This document shows, piece by piece, positions 26,787-36,765 of a stretch of DNA of 64,000 nucleotides; the first letter of the stretch is position 1; each line of letters opens with the position of its first letter. This DNA comes from Oenococcus sp. UCMA 16435 (GTDB lineage Bacteria; Bacillota; Bacilli; Lactobacillales; Lactobacillaceae): contig CP030868.2 in the NCBI GenBank assembly GCA_004010835.2, positions 992,001 to 1,056,000 of the forward strand. The letters are read 5' to 3'. The notes beneath the pieces were generated by a model that made no database searches, was not told where the DNA came from, and was given only the letters and a program-made list of their open reading frames with translations. A program made the position numbers and the translations under genes.

Positions 26787-27677
26787 CTATATTTTTGATT
26801 CTTTATGTTTTTTATCGCTGGTTTCCAATTGCAAAGTAACATGATCAATATCGAATTTCTTTCGTAAGCCATCAGTGGCAGCATCGAGAATTTTCATATA
26901 ATCAGCTGGTTGATCACATTGTAAATGAGCTGAAATAGCAACTTCGGTCGTTGATAAGGCCCAAATATGGACATCATTAATTTTTTCAATTTCTGGAAAA
27001 CTTAAGAGATATTTCTCGACTTCGCTTTCATTAATATTATCGGGAACACCATTTGTTACCAAACCAAAAGCATGGCACAGCACACGCCAGGACTCAAAGA
27101 GAATAAAGACGGCAGCAAAAATTGAAACCAACGGATCAAGAATTACCCAATTAGTAAAATTAATTATCAAACCAGCGAGCACGACACACAGGCTGATCAA
27201 TGCATCGGACAAAAAATGCCAATAATTAGCCTTTTCATTTAAATCCCGCTTTGAGACCGTATGAAAAATATAAGCAGTCAGACCATTGATGGCAACACCG
27301 ATTAATGCCACTACCACCACAACCCAACCGTCAACGTGACTTTCGGGATTTATTAAACGCAAAATCGCTTCCCATATCACAATTGCCAAACTGGCGACCA
27401 AAATCAAAGAATTAGTAAAAGCAGCCAAAATAGTTGTGTTATAAAAACCATAGGTATGATGTCTGGTTGGTTTACGCTTAATTAAAATAACCGCCACAAA
27501 AGCAATTGCTAAGCCGAGAACATCCCCTAAGTTATGAATTGCATCGGTTACAAGTGCCAAGGAACTAGCAAAAACACCACAAATGACTTCAAAAACAATG
27601 AACAACAAATTGATTGAAATACCAAACCAATATTTATTGCTCGACTTACCCCTTTGAAAAAAACTCTCCTGATCCAT
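26787..27677 (-). CDS. Cation diffusion facilitator (CzcD-like)
   Basis: The 296-residue protein has six hydrophobic segments and a cytosolic C-terminal domain. Zinc-site residues are seen in TDAIHNLGDVLGL (TM2) and HFLSDALISL (TM5), the HxxxD pairs of Zn2+-type CDF exporters. The C-terminal KINDVHIWALSTTEVAISAHL matches the family's regulatory fold. It most likely exports Zn2+, possibly Mn2+ or Cd2+. It is last in a tight operon, 9 bases after the sirtuin. Confidence 0.9.
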   Translation of the reverse strand: MDQESFFQRGKSSNKYWFGISINLLFIVFEVICGVFASSLALVTDAIHNLGDVLGLAIAFVAVILIKRKPTRHHTYGFYNTTILAAFTNSLILVASLAIVIWEAILRLINPESHVDGWVVVVVALIGVAINGLTAYIFHTVSKRDLNEKANYWHFLSDALISLCVVLAGLIINFTNWVILDPLVSIFAAVFILFESWRVLCHAFGLVTNGVPDNINESEVEKYLLSFPEIEKINDVHIWALSTTEVAISAHLQCDQPADYMKILDAATDGLRKKFDIDHVTLQLETSDKKHKESKI

Positions 27678-27686
27678 AACCTAATA

Positions 27687-28388
27687 CTAATGCAAGATCA
27701 ACTCAGAAAAGAATTTTGTTGCATCTCCAATAATTTGTCGAATAGGGGCAGTTGTATTAATTCGCTCCATATTAATAGCAATTTTAACAGCTCCAGCCGG
27801 TGCGTAATCGATTAAACCGGCAAAAGGATAAACCTGGAAGCTAGTTCCAACTACAACAACCAAATCAGCTTTGGAAACAGTCGCGATCGCTTCTTGGACA
27901 TGTTGAGGCATTTCTTCGTAAAAAGTTATAGCAGGACGCAAGATCGCATGGTCAGAAGAACGATACATCGATTTTAGATAATCATCGACATTGGCTGTTT
28001 TATTATCAATCGGTGCATAAATTCGATATAAAGAACCGTGAAACTCAATAGTCGAAGGATCAAGCTTCGTATGCAAACCATCAACATTCTGAGTAATAAC
28101 ACGCGCTTTCCCAGCCTTGACAAATTCAGCCATTTTTTTGTGAATTACATTTGGTTTGGCGTCAGGAAAATACATGTTTTCTTTCATGAATTTATATTGT
28201 CTTTTCGGGTCTTTTTGAAAGCAGGTATGACTCAACAAATATTCCGGTCTGTCCAGGGCACTTGTTGTATAAAGTCCCCCTTTGCTCCGATAATCGGGAA
28301 TTCCCGAAGCCGTTGAAACACCGGCTCCCGTCATAAAAACAATACGTTTTGAAATATTAAATAAATTTTGAATTTCATCAGTAAGCAT
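27687..28388 (-). CDS. Sir2-family NAD-dependent deacylase lacking zinc cysteines
   Basis: The 233-residue protein has the sirtuin NAD motif TGAGVSTASGIPDYRS (residues 20-35), TQNVDGLH and the catalytic His in FHGS. Where classic sirtuins place two CxxC pairs, this one reads YRIYAPIDNKTANVDDYLKS with no cysteine (checked in the DNA), so the structural zinc is lost. Some divergent sirtuins do without zinc, and some have ADP-ribosyl transfer or other deacylase activity. Its ATG overlaps the last base of the ppcA stop (TAATG), so translation is coupled. Confidence 0.88.
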   Translation of the reverse strand: MLTDEIQNLFNISKRIVFMTGAGVSTASGIPDYRSKGGLYTTSALDRPEYLLSHTCFQKDPKRQYKFMKENMYFPDAKPNVIHKKMAEFVKAGKARVITQNVDGLHTKLDPSTIEFHGSLYRIYAPIDNKTANVDDYLKSMYRSSDHAILRPAITFYEEMPQHVQEAIATVSKADLVVVVGTSFQVYPFAGLIDYAPAGAVKIAINMERINTTAPIRQIIGDATKFFSELILH

Positions 28389-29878
28389 TAACCTAAAAAG
28401 TTCCTCAAGACAGCTTGTTTTTGAATCAAAAGTGTTCTTGTTGTTGGATCAGAGATTTTAACCAAGTCGGAAGCCAAACGAGAATGTTCTTCTTCCTTCT
28501 CGTTGCTTGGACCGATCTCGAATTGGAGAATCGATTGTAAATCCTGAATATCTTTTTTAGCTTCCGACCAGGCTGGATTTTTGGCAATCAAGCTCTCCAA
28601 GGCATCCACACTAATATAATGAGCCAGGAAAGTAAAGTCGTTTTTCAAATTTGGATAATGGCGAATAAATACTGCTAATTCTTCAGCATTCAAGCTCATC
28701 AAAGCACGACCAAAACCAATAAATTCCGGCGGAACACCGACCGAGTACAAGCTCCCGGTAAAAGTGATTGCCCGTGGCATCTTATATCCGTCGACTTGTC
28801 GAGAATAACTGAGAATGCCAACATGCTGCCGACGATCACGCCGCTTTGGAAAAGCATCGAAAATTTTTTGTAAATCGTTAATAAGTTGATCAAGAGTCTC
28901 ATGATAGCAACGAGCCGATTTCTTAGCAACACTAATTAAAATACTTTGTTCCTGATCAGTCATTGAAACCGGTTGGTTATTTTGGAGACCAGAACGAAGT
29001 TCTTTAATTGCCGACTGTACTTGATTAAGCGGATAATCATAACGAAAGGCGGATTGAACGGTTGCCGTTTTTAAACCAGGAAATTCTTGTAGATAGCGTT
29101 TGATCCATTTCGGCGATAAACCACCGCGAAAAATTGTCGAACCAGTTCCGGCGATCGGAAAAATCGGTACACCACTTTGATCGGAAAACTCTGACAAACG
29201 CGTCAAGGCAAGTTTGTTGCCAATAATAGAATTCATAAATCCATTGCTTAAAGCGGAATCGGAACCAGCCAAAAAAACACGCAGATAAGGAAGAGACTGT
29301 CCGGTGCGTTTTTTATACAAGCGCAGATACTCTTTTAAAATTTCCGGCGAATGCAGTTGGGTTTTAAATCCCTCAAATAAAGGAATCATTTCAATATGAT
29401 CAGTATTATTTGAGCCACTTGTAAATTCGTCAGATTTAAAATGAGCTAATTTTGAGAACTTATCTTCGATTTCAACTAACTGTTCGGCTGTCTGAGCCAT
29501 TGGCAGAATTGCTTCAAACAAAGGACGCTGTTCAAAAGACAAGTCTCTGGCAAAATCCTCAGCTGAGAGCATTGTTGCCATTGCCTGCATCAGACTATAA
29601 CCTTTTTCTTCCCAAATATTCGGCAGACGAAAAGTTAGAAATTTATCACGACCAAGTTGGTGTTTTTTAAAATAATCGTAATGTTCAGAATATAAACGAT
29701 CGATTACAGCGGCATCGGCATGTTTGCCTTCCCAATCCCACATATACTCATCGGTATCCAAAACAGCAAAATTATTAAAAGCTTCATCGACTTCTTTATA
29801 TGCAGTGATAAAAGGATTTTTACTCTGATCACTCTTAAAAAAAGGAACTCCTGCATTGTCAGGATGTTGTGTACCCAT
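28388..29878 (-). CDS. ppcA: Archaeal-type phosphoenolpyruvate carboxylase
   Basis: The 496-residue protein opens with MGTQHPDNAGVPF, the signature of the short archaeal-type PEPC (about 500 residues rather than 900), and keeps FLAGSDSALSNG, GTGSTIFRGG and FIGFGRALMSL. It carboxylates PEP to oxaloacetate. The type is rare in bacteria and known from Oenococcus, Leuconostoc and some clostridia, which is the best taxonomic marker here. It sits between HMG-CoA reductase (19 bases) and the sirtuin (1-base overlap). Confidence 0.95.
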   Translation of the reverse strand: MGTQHPDNAGVPFFKSDQSKNPFITAYKEVDEAFNNFAVLDTDEYMWDWEGKHADAAVIDRLYSEHYDYFKKHQLGRDKFLTFRLPNIWEEKGYSLMQAMATMLSAEDFARDLSFEQRPLFEAILPMAQTAEQLVEIEDKFSKLAHFKSDEFTSGSNNTDHIEMIPLFEGFKTQLHSPEILKEYLRLYKKRTGQSLPYLRVFLAGSDSALSNGFMNSIIGNKLALTRLSEFSDQSGVPIFPIAGTGSTIFRGGLSPKWIKRYLQEFPGLKTATVQSAFRYDYPLNQVQSAIKELRSGLQNNQPVSMTDQEQSILISVAKKSARCYHETLDQLINDLQKIFDAFPKRRDRRQHVGILSYSRQVDGYKMPRAITFTGSLYSVGVPPEFIGFGRALMSLNAEELAVFIRHYPNLKNDFTFLAHYISVDALESLIAKNPAWSEAKKDIQDLQSILQFEIGPSNEKEEEHSRLASDLVKISDPTTRTLLIQKQAVLRNFLG

Positions 29879-29897
29879 AATATTAGGAATTTTTCTA

Positions 29898-30995
29898 TCA
29901 ATTTTCTGCGTGAACGTCTCCTTCAGCGCGATGCTGCATTTTCATATGTCCTTTTTGGATTCCCTCGGTAACCAAGGTCTTTAAGGCAGCAAAATTTTGT
30001 ACCAAACCGGTTGCCAAAACAACTTTCGCAAGCTCGTCAGCCGATTTAACATCAAGCAAGCGTAAGGCGGCTTGTGCCGTTTTTAGGCCACTAATCGTTC
30101 CGCCAACAATTCCCAAACTAACCGGTAATTTAACACGGGCAATCAATTGATTTTTGGAATTAATCTTCCAAGAAGCAAAAGATTTATAATTGCCGTCAAC
30201 GGCTGCATAAGCATGGGCACCGGCTTCAAAAGCCCGCCAATCGTTTCCGGTTGCCAAAACAACGGATGAAGCACCATTAAGAAAACCTTTGTTGTCAGTT
30301 GCTGCACGATGTAAGTCAAGCAAACCAAAGTGCGATAATTCGGCAATTTTTTCAGCGGTTTTCCGATCAATACCTGAAACGGTTGCCTTTAATTCGGTCA
30401 TGCTTGTCGTCGGTAAATTAGAGATAATCGCTGCAATTACATTAACACCTTTATTGCGTAAAAACTCGGCCAAGCTCTCAAGAATGGTATTAATAATGTT
30501 GGCTCCCATTGCATCCTTTGTATTAATTAAAATATCAAAAGAAAAATGATCTCCGTCCAGCTGCCGAAAATGGATCTGCTGGAGGCCACCACCTCGTTTG
30601 ACAATTGAGGGATAGGCAGAATCAGCAATTTCTTTGAGTTGCTTTTGATTGTTTTGATAAATCAGATTTATTTGATCGAAATCACCAATTACCAAAATCT
30701 GTCCAAAACGTAAATGAGTCTGATAAACAGTTTGAATATTTGTTAAATATTTAGATCCATTATTTGCTGCTGCAACAACACTTGGTTCCTCGATTGCCAT
30801 CGGAACGACATATTTTTTTCCATCAACTACTAGCTTTCGCAGGATACCAACCGGAATAGAAAAATCTGTCAAATAGTTTTCAATTAAATTTTCATGACTA
30901 AAAACAGCTTGTTCCTGGAAGCTTTTCGCTAAACTTGAATCACTGATTATTTCGGCAAGACGTTCTTGATAGTTTTTTTCATAAAATTTAGTCAT
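29898..30995 (-). CDS. mvaA: Hydroxymethylglutaryl-CoA reductase, class II
   Basis: The 365-residue enzyme makes mevalonate from HMG-CoA for isoprenoids. Catalytic residues visible: Glu in [12 protein letters not shown], Asp in [10 protein letters not shown], and the C-terminal His region [18 protein letters not shown]-binding is in ISNLPTT and neighbours. It is shorter than the usual 400-430 residues of bacterial class II enzymes, mainly at the C-terminus, but all motifs are present. The ATG overlaps the trpS stop by four bases. Confidence 0.93.
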   Translation of the reverse strand: MTKFYEKNYQERLAEIISDSSLAKSFQEQAVFSHENLIENYLTDFSIPVGILRKLVVDGKKYVVPMAIEEPSVVAAANNGSKYLTNIQTVYQTHLRFGQILVIGDFDQINLIYQNNQKQLKEIADSAYPSIVKRGGGLQQIHFRQLDGDHFSFDILINTKDAMGANIINTILESLAEFLRNKGVNVIAAIISNLPTTSMTELKATVSGIDRKTAEKIAELSHFGLLDLHRAATDNKGFLNGASSVVLATGNDWRAFEAGAHAYAAVDGNYKSFASWKINSKNQLIARVKLPVSLGIVGGTISGLKTAQAALRLLDVKSADELAKVVLATGLVQNFAALKTLVTEGIQKGHMKMQHRAEGDVHAEN

Positions 30996-32017
30996 TTTAA
31001 ATCATCAAAATAATTTACACCGATCGCTTGACGAACTTTCGTCATCGTTGCTTCGGCAACCTCGTTTGCATGGTCGGAACCGCTTTTAAGCATCTGCAAA
31101 ACAGCCGGAATATCTTTTGCAAACATTTGTCGCCGCTCTCTAATAGGTTTGAGTTCAGCTTCAAGAACGTCAATTAAATACTTCTTGAGTTTCATATCGC
31201 CAAGTCCTCCATGTCTATATTGGTCCTTTAATTCAGTGACATATTTTTTGTCTGAATCAAAAATATCCAAATAGGTAAAAACAACATTTCCTTCAACATG
31301 TCCCGGATCTTCAACACGGATATGTTTGGGATCGGTATACATTTGTTTAACTTTTTTTGCAACAAGGTCTTGATCATCAGACAAATAAATTGCATTACCC
31401 AAAGATTTGGACATTTTTGCATTGCCGTCGATACCAGGAATTCGACCAAGCCCATTCGGAGGAAAAACACCTTCCGGTTCGACAAGCGTATCAGTATGAT
31501 AAACAGAATTAAAAGAACGAACCAATTCGCGAGCCTGTTCGATCATCGGTTCCTGGTCATCCCCAGCGGGAACTTTTTGTGCACGAAAAATGGTAATATC
31601 GGCCGCTTGGCTGACCGGATAAGTAAAAAATCCGGCCGGAACAGATTCGCCAAAACCTTTTTGCTGAATCTCGGCTTTAACAGTTGGATTCCTTTGCAGG
31701 CGCGCTACTGAAACCAAATTCATATAATATTCGGTCAACTCAAAGAGACCCTTAATCTGTGATTGAACAAAGATTGTTGTTTTTTTAGGATCCAGGCCAA
31801 CCGCCAAATAATCCAAAGCAACTTCCGTCAGACTGTTACGAATTTTTTCCGGGTCACGCGCATTATCCGTAAAAGCTTGTGTATCGGCAATCATAACAAA
31901 GGAATCATAATTACCGGAATTTTGCATTTCAACACGATTTTTCAAAGAGCCGACATAATGTCCAATATGAAGTTTTCCGGTTGGACGATCACCGGTCAAA
32001 TATATTTCTTTTGTCAT
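30992..32017 (-). CDS. trpS: Tryptophanyl-tRNA synthetase
   Basis: The 341-residue class I enzyme has HIGH in [11 protein letters not shown] (residues 16-19) and KMSKS in [14 protein letters not shown]. It is the first gene of a five-gene operon. No T-box and no Shine-Dalgarno sequence precede it; TATAAT lies seven bases before the ATG. Confidence 0.97.
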   Translation of the reverse strand: MTKEIYLTGDRPTGKLHIGHYVGSLKNRVEMQNSGNYDSFVMIADTQAFTDNARDPEKIRNSLTEVALDYLAVGLDPKKTTIFVQSQIKGLFELTEYYMNLVSVARLQRNPTVKAEIQQKGFGESVPAGFFTYPVSQAADITIFRAQKVPAGDDQEPMIEQARELVRSFNSVYHTDTLVEPEGVFPPNGLGRIPGIDGNAKMSKSLGNAIYLSDDQDLVAKKVKQMYTDPKHIRVEDPGHVEGNVVFTYLDIFDSDKKYVTELKDQYRHGGLGDMKLKKYLIDVLEAELKPIRERRQMFAKDIPAVLQMLKSGSDHANEVAEATMTKVRQAIGVNYFDDLK

Positions 32018-32030
32018 GTTTTCAATTATA
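32018..32030 (-). promoter_or_regulatory. -10 element predicting a leaderless trpS mRNA
   Basis: TATAAT (32030-32025 on the minus strand) ends seven bases before ATG 32017, with TGAAAAC between and no Shine-Dalgarno sequence. The -35 is weak. Transcription would start at or next to the A of the ATG. Confidence 0.5.
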
Positions 32031-32134
32031 GATTTTTAATCAAGCAATTTTATAAGGAGATAATAATTCTTCGGCAAACAACCGCAAGTTCCAGCTTAAT
32101 CAGACAACAAGACAGACTTTTTTGATTAAAGGTT

Positions 32135-32170
32135 AAAAAATAGAATCGACATTTTCGCCAATCCTATTTT
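32135..32170 (-). terminator. Terminator of the GntR/ABC operon
   Basis: AAAAATAGGATTG pairs with CGATTCTATTTTT (small mismatch) around a loop of about nine bases, followed by T residues on the minus strand. Confidence 0.7.
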
Positions 32171-32188
32171 TAATCAATTAATAAATTT

Positions 32189-33616
32189 TTACCGGGTTCT
32201 CTTTTTTAAAAACCAGAAACGTTTTCCAAAAATCAGCCACCAGGTAAAGACAGTGATTCCGATTCCCCAGGCAATCCACCAGATCGTTGTTGATAAATTA
32301 CTTGTAATTGAAAAGAAATAAGACGGGGAAAACAAACTAGATATTATAGGCAAAGCGAAGTCCCAAAAAGCCAATAGAGCTACAAAAATAAAGAAGGGTT
32401 TCTTAAGCTTTGGGGAACGAATGTATTTCGTATCACTTTCAAGTGAATAATGTTTATAAAAATACATGGCGAGAATAAATAATGGAATTGAAATTATAAA
32501 GAAAAGCGTCGATAAATAAATCGGAGAAAGTGAAAGTTTACTTAAAAACAAGCGCAAATTATCAGCAATTTCAAAATGCCATTTATATTGATAAGTCAAA
32601 AAGCGCATAATTTCTGTCAAAACAACCGCAGATAATATAAGTCCGAACCAGGCCGAAAAAAGTGTGTAGAACTTTCCAAAAATGGTCCCAATAAAGGAAT
32701 CGATTAGCAAACCAACTGTAATTAAAATTGTCGCAAACTCCAAGACTATTATTTCATTTTGCAGCAACCAGGAAAAATGGAATTTGATAAATTCCCTCGG
32801 CAGTAAAAGGTTTTTTGTCATATATTCGAATATCGCCCAGAAAACGGCTAAAACAGAGGGAAGGCAGAACAACCAAAAAGTTTTTGCCAAGGCAATCTGA
32901 ATACCATTTTTTGTACGCTGCAGCATATATGCATTAATCCAATGTGTCTGATCAATCAAGAAAAAAACGGCTCCAATTAAGATAATCAATAAGACTGAAC
33001 TCATTCCATCCGACTGATTAAACGTAAAAGTTTGTGTGTAAAATCCATCTTTATTGAAAGGTCCAGCAGTTTTTGAACTTTTCCCAGTTATCGGAAGAAT
33101 AACAGAATTACTAATACTCGATCTTCCAATTGAGGTTACGTCGCTTCCGCTTACAGATACACTGCCGGACAAGAAATTATCGGAAGATCCCTCCTGATTA
33201 CCATAATATTGGAGAACTTCTTTTTTAAATCCGGCAAAAGTCTTTGGAAGAATTTTGATCATTTTTCGATAACTGTTAGTAGAATTATTAAAATCAGGAT
33301 TGATAGTACTTAAATAAAAATATAATTGGTTGGATTGGGAATTTCCCTTAAATTTTTCCATATTGCTATAAGATGCTTTGTTCTGCCAATTATTAACTAT
33401 TTTTTTGGCTTTTTCTGTACCGACCAAACTATTGGCATAGTCTTGAATCTCGTAATAATGGCGGGCGTCGAAATGCCTGTCGAAAGTACTTCTTGCCTGA
33501 TACCAATTTGCATCATTTAAAGCCAGACTACTCAAGCCGAAAATAGTGACAATTGCCAAAATTGTCCAAATCCATACCTTACGCAATTGATAATAAAGTT
33601 CGATTGAATGTCTCAT
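32189..33616 (-). CDS. ABC transporter permease, ABC-2 like
   Basis: The 475-residue protein has an N-terminal membrane helix (VWIWTILAIVTIFGLSSLAL), a large extracytoplasmic domain of about 170 residues, and at least five more hydrophobic segments. This layout is seen in YtrC/D-type permeases. It starts on the last base of the ATPase gene before it, so translation is coupled. It is the final gene of the GntR-controlled operon. Confidence 0.75.
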   Translation of the reverse strand: MRHSIELYYQLRKVWIWTILAIVTIFGLSSLALNDANWYQARSTFDRHFDARHYYEIQDYANSLVGTEKAKKIVNNWQNKASYSNMEKFKGNSQSNQLYFYLSTINPDFNNSTNSYRKMIKILPKTFAGFKKEVLQYYGNQEGSSDNFLSGSVSVSGSDVTSIGRSSISNSVILPITGKSSKTAGPFNKDGFYTQTFTFNQSDGMSSVLLIILIGAVFFLIDQTHWINAYMLQRTKNGIQIALAKTFWLFCLPSVLAVFWAIFEYMTKNLLLPREFIKFHFSWLLQNEIIVLEFATILITVGLLIDSFIGTIFGKFYTLFSAWFGLILSAVVLTEIMRFLTYQYKWHFEIADNLRLFLSKLSLSPIYLSTLFFIISIPLFILAMYFYKHYSLESDTKYIRSPKLKKPFFIFVALLAFWDFALPIISSLFSPSYFFSITSNLSTTIWWIAWGIGITVFTWWLIFGKRFWFLKKRTR

Positions 33617-34512
33617 TATTTATTGATCCTCTTACCTGCCGATTGGCGTAAACGATAGTCCTCTTCAAAAGTGGCTCGAAAAATATCATCGGAATTAACC
33701 GGCAATTGTTCAATATATTGTGCTTTGGTTCGCTTAATCCGAGTTGCTATCTTGCTGTTGTAATCTTTAAAAAGAACAACATATAAATGTCCGCGTTTTT
33801 CTAAAATATGTCCGCATTCCGAAACAACTTTTGGTAATTCGCCTTCAATTACCATCTGAAGTTTAGCGATGTTAGCAGTTTTTAATTCTTCACCCGGCAA
33901 ATAATCTTTTTCAATCTTCCCATTTTTTAATAAAATAATTCGATCGGCCAAAAAATCCAATTCCTCTAAATTGTGGGAGGCAATCATAACCGATGTATTG
34001 TTATTGGAAACAGCGGTAATCAACATTTGCTTTACCTGGTCTCTAATAATTAAATCCAAGCCATCTAATGGTTCATCGAGGAAAATATATTTGGATTTAC
34101 TCGTAATAGCAGAAATAGCCAAGATTAAACCACGTTGTCCTTTTGACATACCTGAAATTTTTTTGTTAAGAGAAAGACTGTTTGTCTTAACCAAACTCTT
34201 AAACCAACCAATATCAAGTCTTGGATAACTGACTTTAAAAATTCGTGCCAACTGATTTGCAGTAAAAGCATTCGTAAAATTATCCGGGGAATCGAGATAA
34301 AAAATTTCCGAGCGAGCATCAGCGGATTCGTCAGACGCAACCGTGCCACGATCGGGCAAATATTCTCCGCTAATCAAGCGAAAAAGAGTTGTTTTACCAA
34401 CTCCATTACGCCCGATCAAACCAACAATTTGACCAGGTTTTAACGAGAAACTAATATCAGAAATAACTTTTTTATCCTCTAAAGTTTTCGTTAAATTCTC
34501 AATTTTCAGCAT
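33616..34512 (-). CDS. ABC transporter ATPase (Ytr type)
   Basis: The start is ATG 34512 (MLKIENLTKT) with GGGAGG upstream; it overlaps the gntR end by 14 bases. Of 298 residues, the first 210 form the nucleotide-binding domain: Walker A GRNGVGKTT, signature MSKGQRG (a variant of LSGGQ), Walker B YIFLDEPLDGLD. It should energise the permease at 32189. Confidence 0.9.
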   Translation of the reverse strand: MLKIENLTKTLEDKKVISDISFSLKPGQIVGLIGRNGVGKTTLFRLISGEYLPDRGTVASDESADARSEIFYLDSPDNFTNAFTANQLARIFKVSYPRLDIGWFKSLVKTNSLSLNKKISGMSKGQRGLILAISAITSKSKYIFLDEPLDGLDLIIRDQVKQMLITAVSNNNTSVMIASHNLEELDFLADRIILLKNGKIEKDYLPGEELKTANIAKLQMVIEGELPKVVSECGHILEKRGHLYVVLFKDYNSKIATRIKRTKAQYIEQLPVNSDDIFRATFEEDYRLRQSAGKRINK

Positions 34513-34870
34513 TCTTCCCTCCCAGTATGTTGTTGACAATTTTTTTGATTTTCTCTCCCTTGACACCGTTTTTGACTAATTCGTTAATCACTTGAGATAA
34601 ATCAGCAAGCAAACGATTTTGATTCGAATTTTTGACACTGGCTGTATTGCCGGTTATAAAAGTGCCCTTTCCAGGAATTGTTCGAATTACTTTTTGGGCT
34701 TCAAGTTCTTTATAAGCTTTCGCCACAGTGTTCGGGTTAATTTTTTCCTGTAAAGCTGTCTCGCGAACAGACGGAAGCTGGTCGTTGGCAGATAAAACGT
34801 CAGTTGCAACTTCATTTTTAATTCGATCAACTAATTGTAAATAGATCGGTCTTTTCTGAGTTATTGCCAT
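34499..34870 (-). CDS. GntR-family repressor, YtrA subfamily
   Basis: The 123-residue protein has the GntR winged helix (PIYLQLVDRIKNEV, LPSVRETALQEKINPNTVAKAYKELE, GKGTFITG) and only a short helical tail, which defines YtrA-type regulators. In Bacillus YtrA represses an ABC operon induced by cell-wall antibiotics. Here a 21-bp palindrome overlaps the operon promoter at 36642, the likely binding site. The unusual mid-operon position is noted. Confidence 0.9.
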   Translation of the reverse strand: MAITQKRPIYLQLVDRIKNEVATDVLSANDQLPSVRETALQEKINPNTVAKAYKELEAQKVIRTIPGKGTFITGNTASVKNSNQNRLLADLSQVINELVKNGVKGEKIKKIVNNILGGKNAEN

Positions 34871-34885
34871 CTGACCTCCGTGAAT

Positions 34886-35695
34886 TTACAGGTTACGCCG
34901 GTTGAAAACAACTCCAGCAATAACGAAAAATACTAAGGTCCAAACAATTGAAGCGCTAATAATTCCCGTTTGACTAAGATGCGAGAGCTGAACCATAGTT
35001 TTAGAACCGTCAAATACTTGAAGCTGAATATAAGTGCTGACATTAAAGGGATTCCATTTAATTAAGTGGAAATGTTTGTAAAGAAAAGCTGATAACAAAC
35101 TACTAACAACGCTGCCGCCCAACCAAATTATAAAAGCCGAAGCTATGGCAATCGAATTTGATTTCAAAAGACTTGAAAGCATTATTGCTATTGAACCAAT
35201 TAAGAATATATATAGAAGATAAGTAACAAAATTTTCCAAGATATAAGTGATTTCCCCGTGTCCGCTTGAAGCGAATACAAGTCCTTTATTGGCAAATGTT
35301 ATCGATTTGCCAAAATCTTTACCGGCAAATGCGATCAACCAACAAAGAAGATAGCTTGTTGCAGCAAGAAAATACCAAAGAATATAATCGAAAAATAATT
35401 TAATAATTTTTGCAAAGAAAATAATCGCTCTTGAATTACCACGCGAAACAATCACTTTGATCGTATCGAATTGAAATTCTTCGGCAAGCGTCGAACCAAA
35501 TGAGACAAGCATGAAAATAAAAATAAAGGCATCAAAATAACCATGATGATAAACAAAATCTACTTCAGCATGGCTTGGGTCGACTAATAAATAAGCAATC
35601 ATAGCCAAGATTGGAGTGAAAAATATAATCAGACTATAAACCAAATAATTCAAACGATGAAAAGATTTAAAAAACTCTTGTCTAACTGCCTGCAT
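34886..35695 (-). CDS. ABC transporter permease, ABC-2 like
   Basis: The 269-residue protein has six hydrophobic segments and no large soluble domain, matching ABC-2 permeases that export or sense antimicrobial compounds. It begins on the last base of the ATPase gene at 35695, forming a pair with it, and precedes gntR by 15 bases. Confidence 0.82.
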   Translation of the reverse strand: MQAVRQEFFKSFHRLNYLVYSLIIFFTPILAMIAYLLVDPSHAEVDFVYHHGYFDAFIFIFMLVSFGSTLAEEFQFDTIKVIVSRGNSRAIIFFAKIIKLFFDYILWYFLAATSYLLCWLIAFAGKDFGKSITFANKGLVFASSGHGEITYILENFVTYLLYIFLIGSIAIMLSSLLKSNSIAIASAFIIWLGGSVVSSLLSAFLYKHFHLIKWNPFNVSTYIQLQVFDGSKTMVQLSHLSQTGIISASIVWTLVFFVIAGVVFNRRNL

Positions 35696-36618
35696 TATTC
35701 TTCACCTCCATTAATCAAATCAATAAATGAATCTTCCAAACTTTGTTTTTCCTCTCTGATACCTTTGATTTCAATCTTATTCATAACCAATTGCTGCAAC
35801 AATTTATTTAAATTGTGCTTTTCATCGGTTAATACCTGCAAATCTTCTGTAATATTTGTTGTTTGAAAACCTGAAGTCTTTAAAAGATCTTCTGCTTTGG
35901 AATCGTTTCCGGTTTGTAAAACAATCGTCGAACCTTCATTCCCATGTGATTGACTGGCAAAGAAATCAGTTTTTGTCCCATTAAACAAAATATGTCCATG
36001 ATTCACTACAACTAAATCGTCGGCCACTAACTCTAGTTCGCTTAAAATATGAGAACTAATCAAAACAGAAACTCCTTGATCAGCAAGGTTACGCAATAAA
36101 GCACGCATAGAATGAACCGATTGTGGATCAAGACCGTTCATTGGTTCATCCAAAATTATCAATTCCGGATTATCAAGCATTGCAATTGCAACGCCAAGAC
36201 GTTGCTTCATCCCCAATGAATATTTTTTTGCTTTTCTATTGGCGAACTCGGTAATCATTGTTTGTTCCATGATTTTGCCCAATTCTTCGGCAGAAGTTCC
36301 CTGAGCATATAATTTCAGATTATTATATCCGGACATATATGGGTAAATTCCTGGGGTCTCAATTAGAGAGCCGACTTTTTTCAAAGATGTCGTGTGCGAC
36401 TTAGAAACTTTTTTTCCGTCAATCTCGATTGTTCCTTCATAACCAGTCAAACCTGCAATCGATTTCATAATCGTTGTCTTCCCAGCTCCATTTGGTCCAA
36501 TTAATCCAACAATTCGACCTGGTTCGATATTAAAAGAAACATCAAATAAGACTTTCCGGTGACCAAAGGTTTTATTAACTGCTTTAACGCTTAATAAACT
36601 CGCAGTATTCTCAAGCAT
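35695..36618 (-). CDS. ABC transporter ATPase (BcrA-like)
   Basis: The 307-residue protein has Walker A GPNGAGKTT, signature YSLGMKQRLG and Walker B LIILDEPMNGLDP, the BcrA/DrrA pattern of drug or lantibiotic resistance exporters. About 90 C-terminal residues follow the ATPase core. It is the first gene of the operon, with GGAGGG before the ATG and the GntR operator upstream. Confidence 0.9.
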   Translation of the reverse strand: MLENTASLLSVKAVNKTFGHRKVLFDVSFNIEPGRIVGLIGPNGAGKTTIMKSIAGLTGYEGTIEIDGKKVSKSHTTSLKKVGSLIETPGIYPYMSGYNNLKLYAQGTSAEELGKIMEQTMITEFANRKAKKYSLGMKQRLGVAIAMLDNPELIILDEPMNGLDPQSVHSMRALLRNLADQGVSVLISSHILSELELVADDLVVVNHGHILFNGTKTDFFASQSHGNEGSTIVLQTGNDSKAEDLLKTSGFQTTNITEDLQVLTDEKHNLNKLLQQLVMNKIEIKGIREEKQSLEDSFIDLINGGEE

Positions 36619-36641
36619 TTTCCCTCCAAAACTTTATCATG

Positions 36642-36676
36642 TGTACTATATTATCTAGTACAGTTAAAAAATGCAA
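36642..36676 (-). promoter_or_regulatory. ABC-operon promoter with GntR operator
   Basis: TTGCAT (36676-36671), a 17-bp spacer and TAATAT (36653-36648) form the promoter. The 7-7-7 palindrome TGTACTA ... TAGTACA (36642-36662) covers the -10. Binding here by the operon's own YtrA-like protein would block transcription. Confidence 0.72.
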
Positions 36677-36765
36677 GTTTCCGTAGTTTTTGAAGTTCAA
36701 TAAAGTTTGTTAGAAAAACTAACATTAGAATTATATTTTACTTATTCTAATGGTAAAATTTCGAA

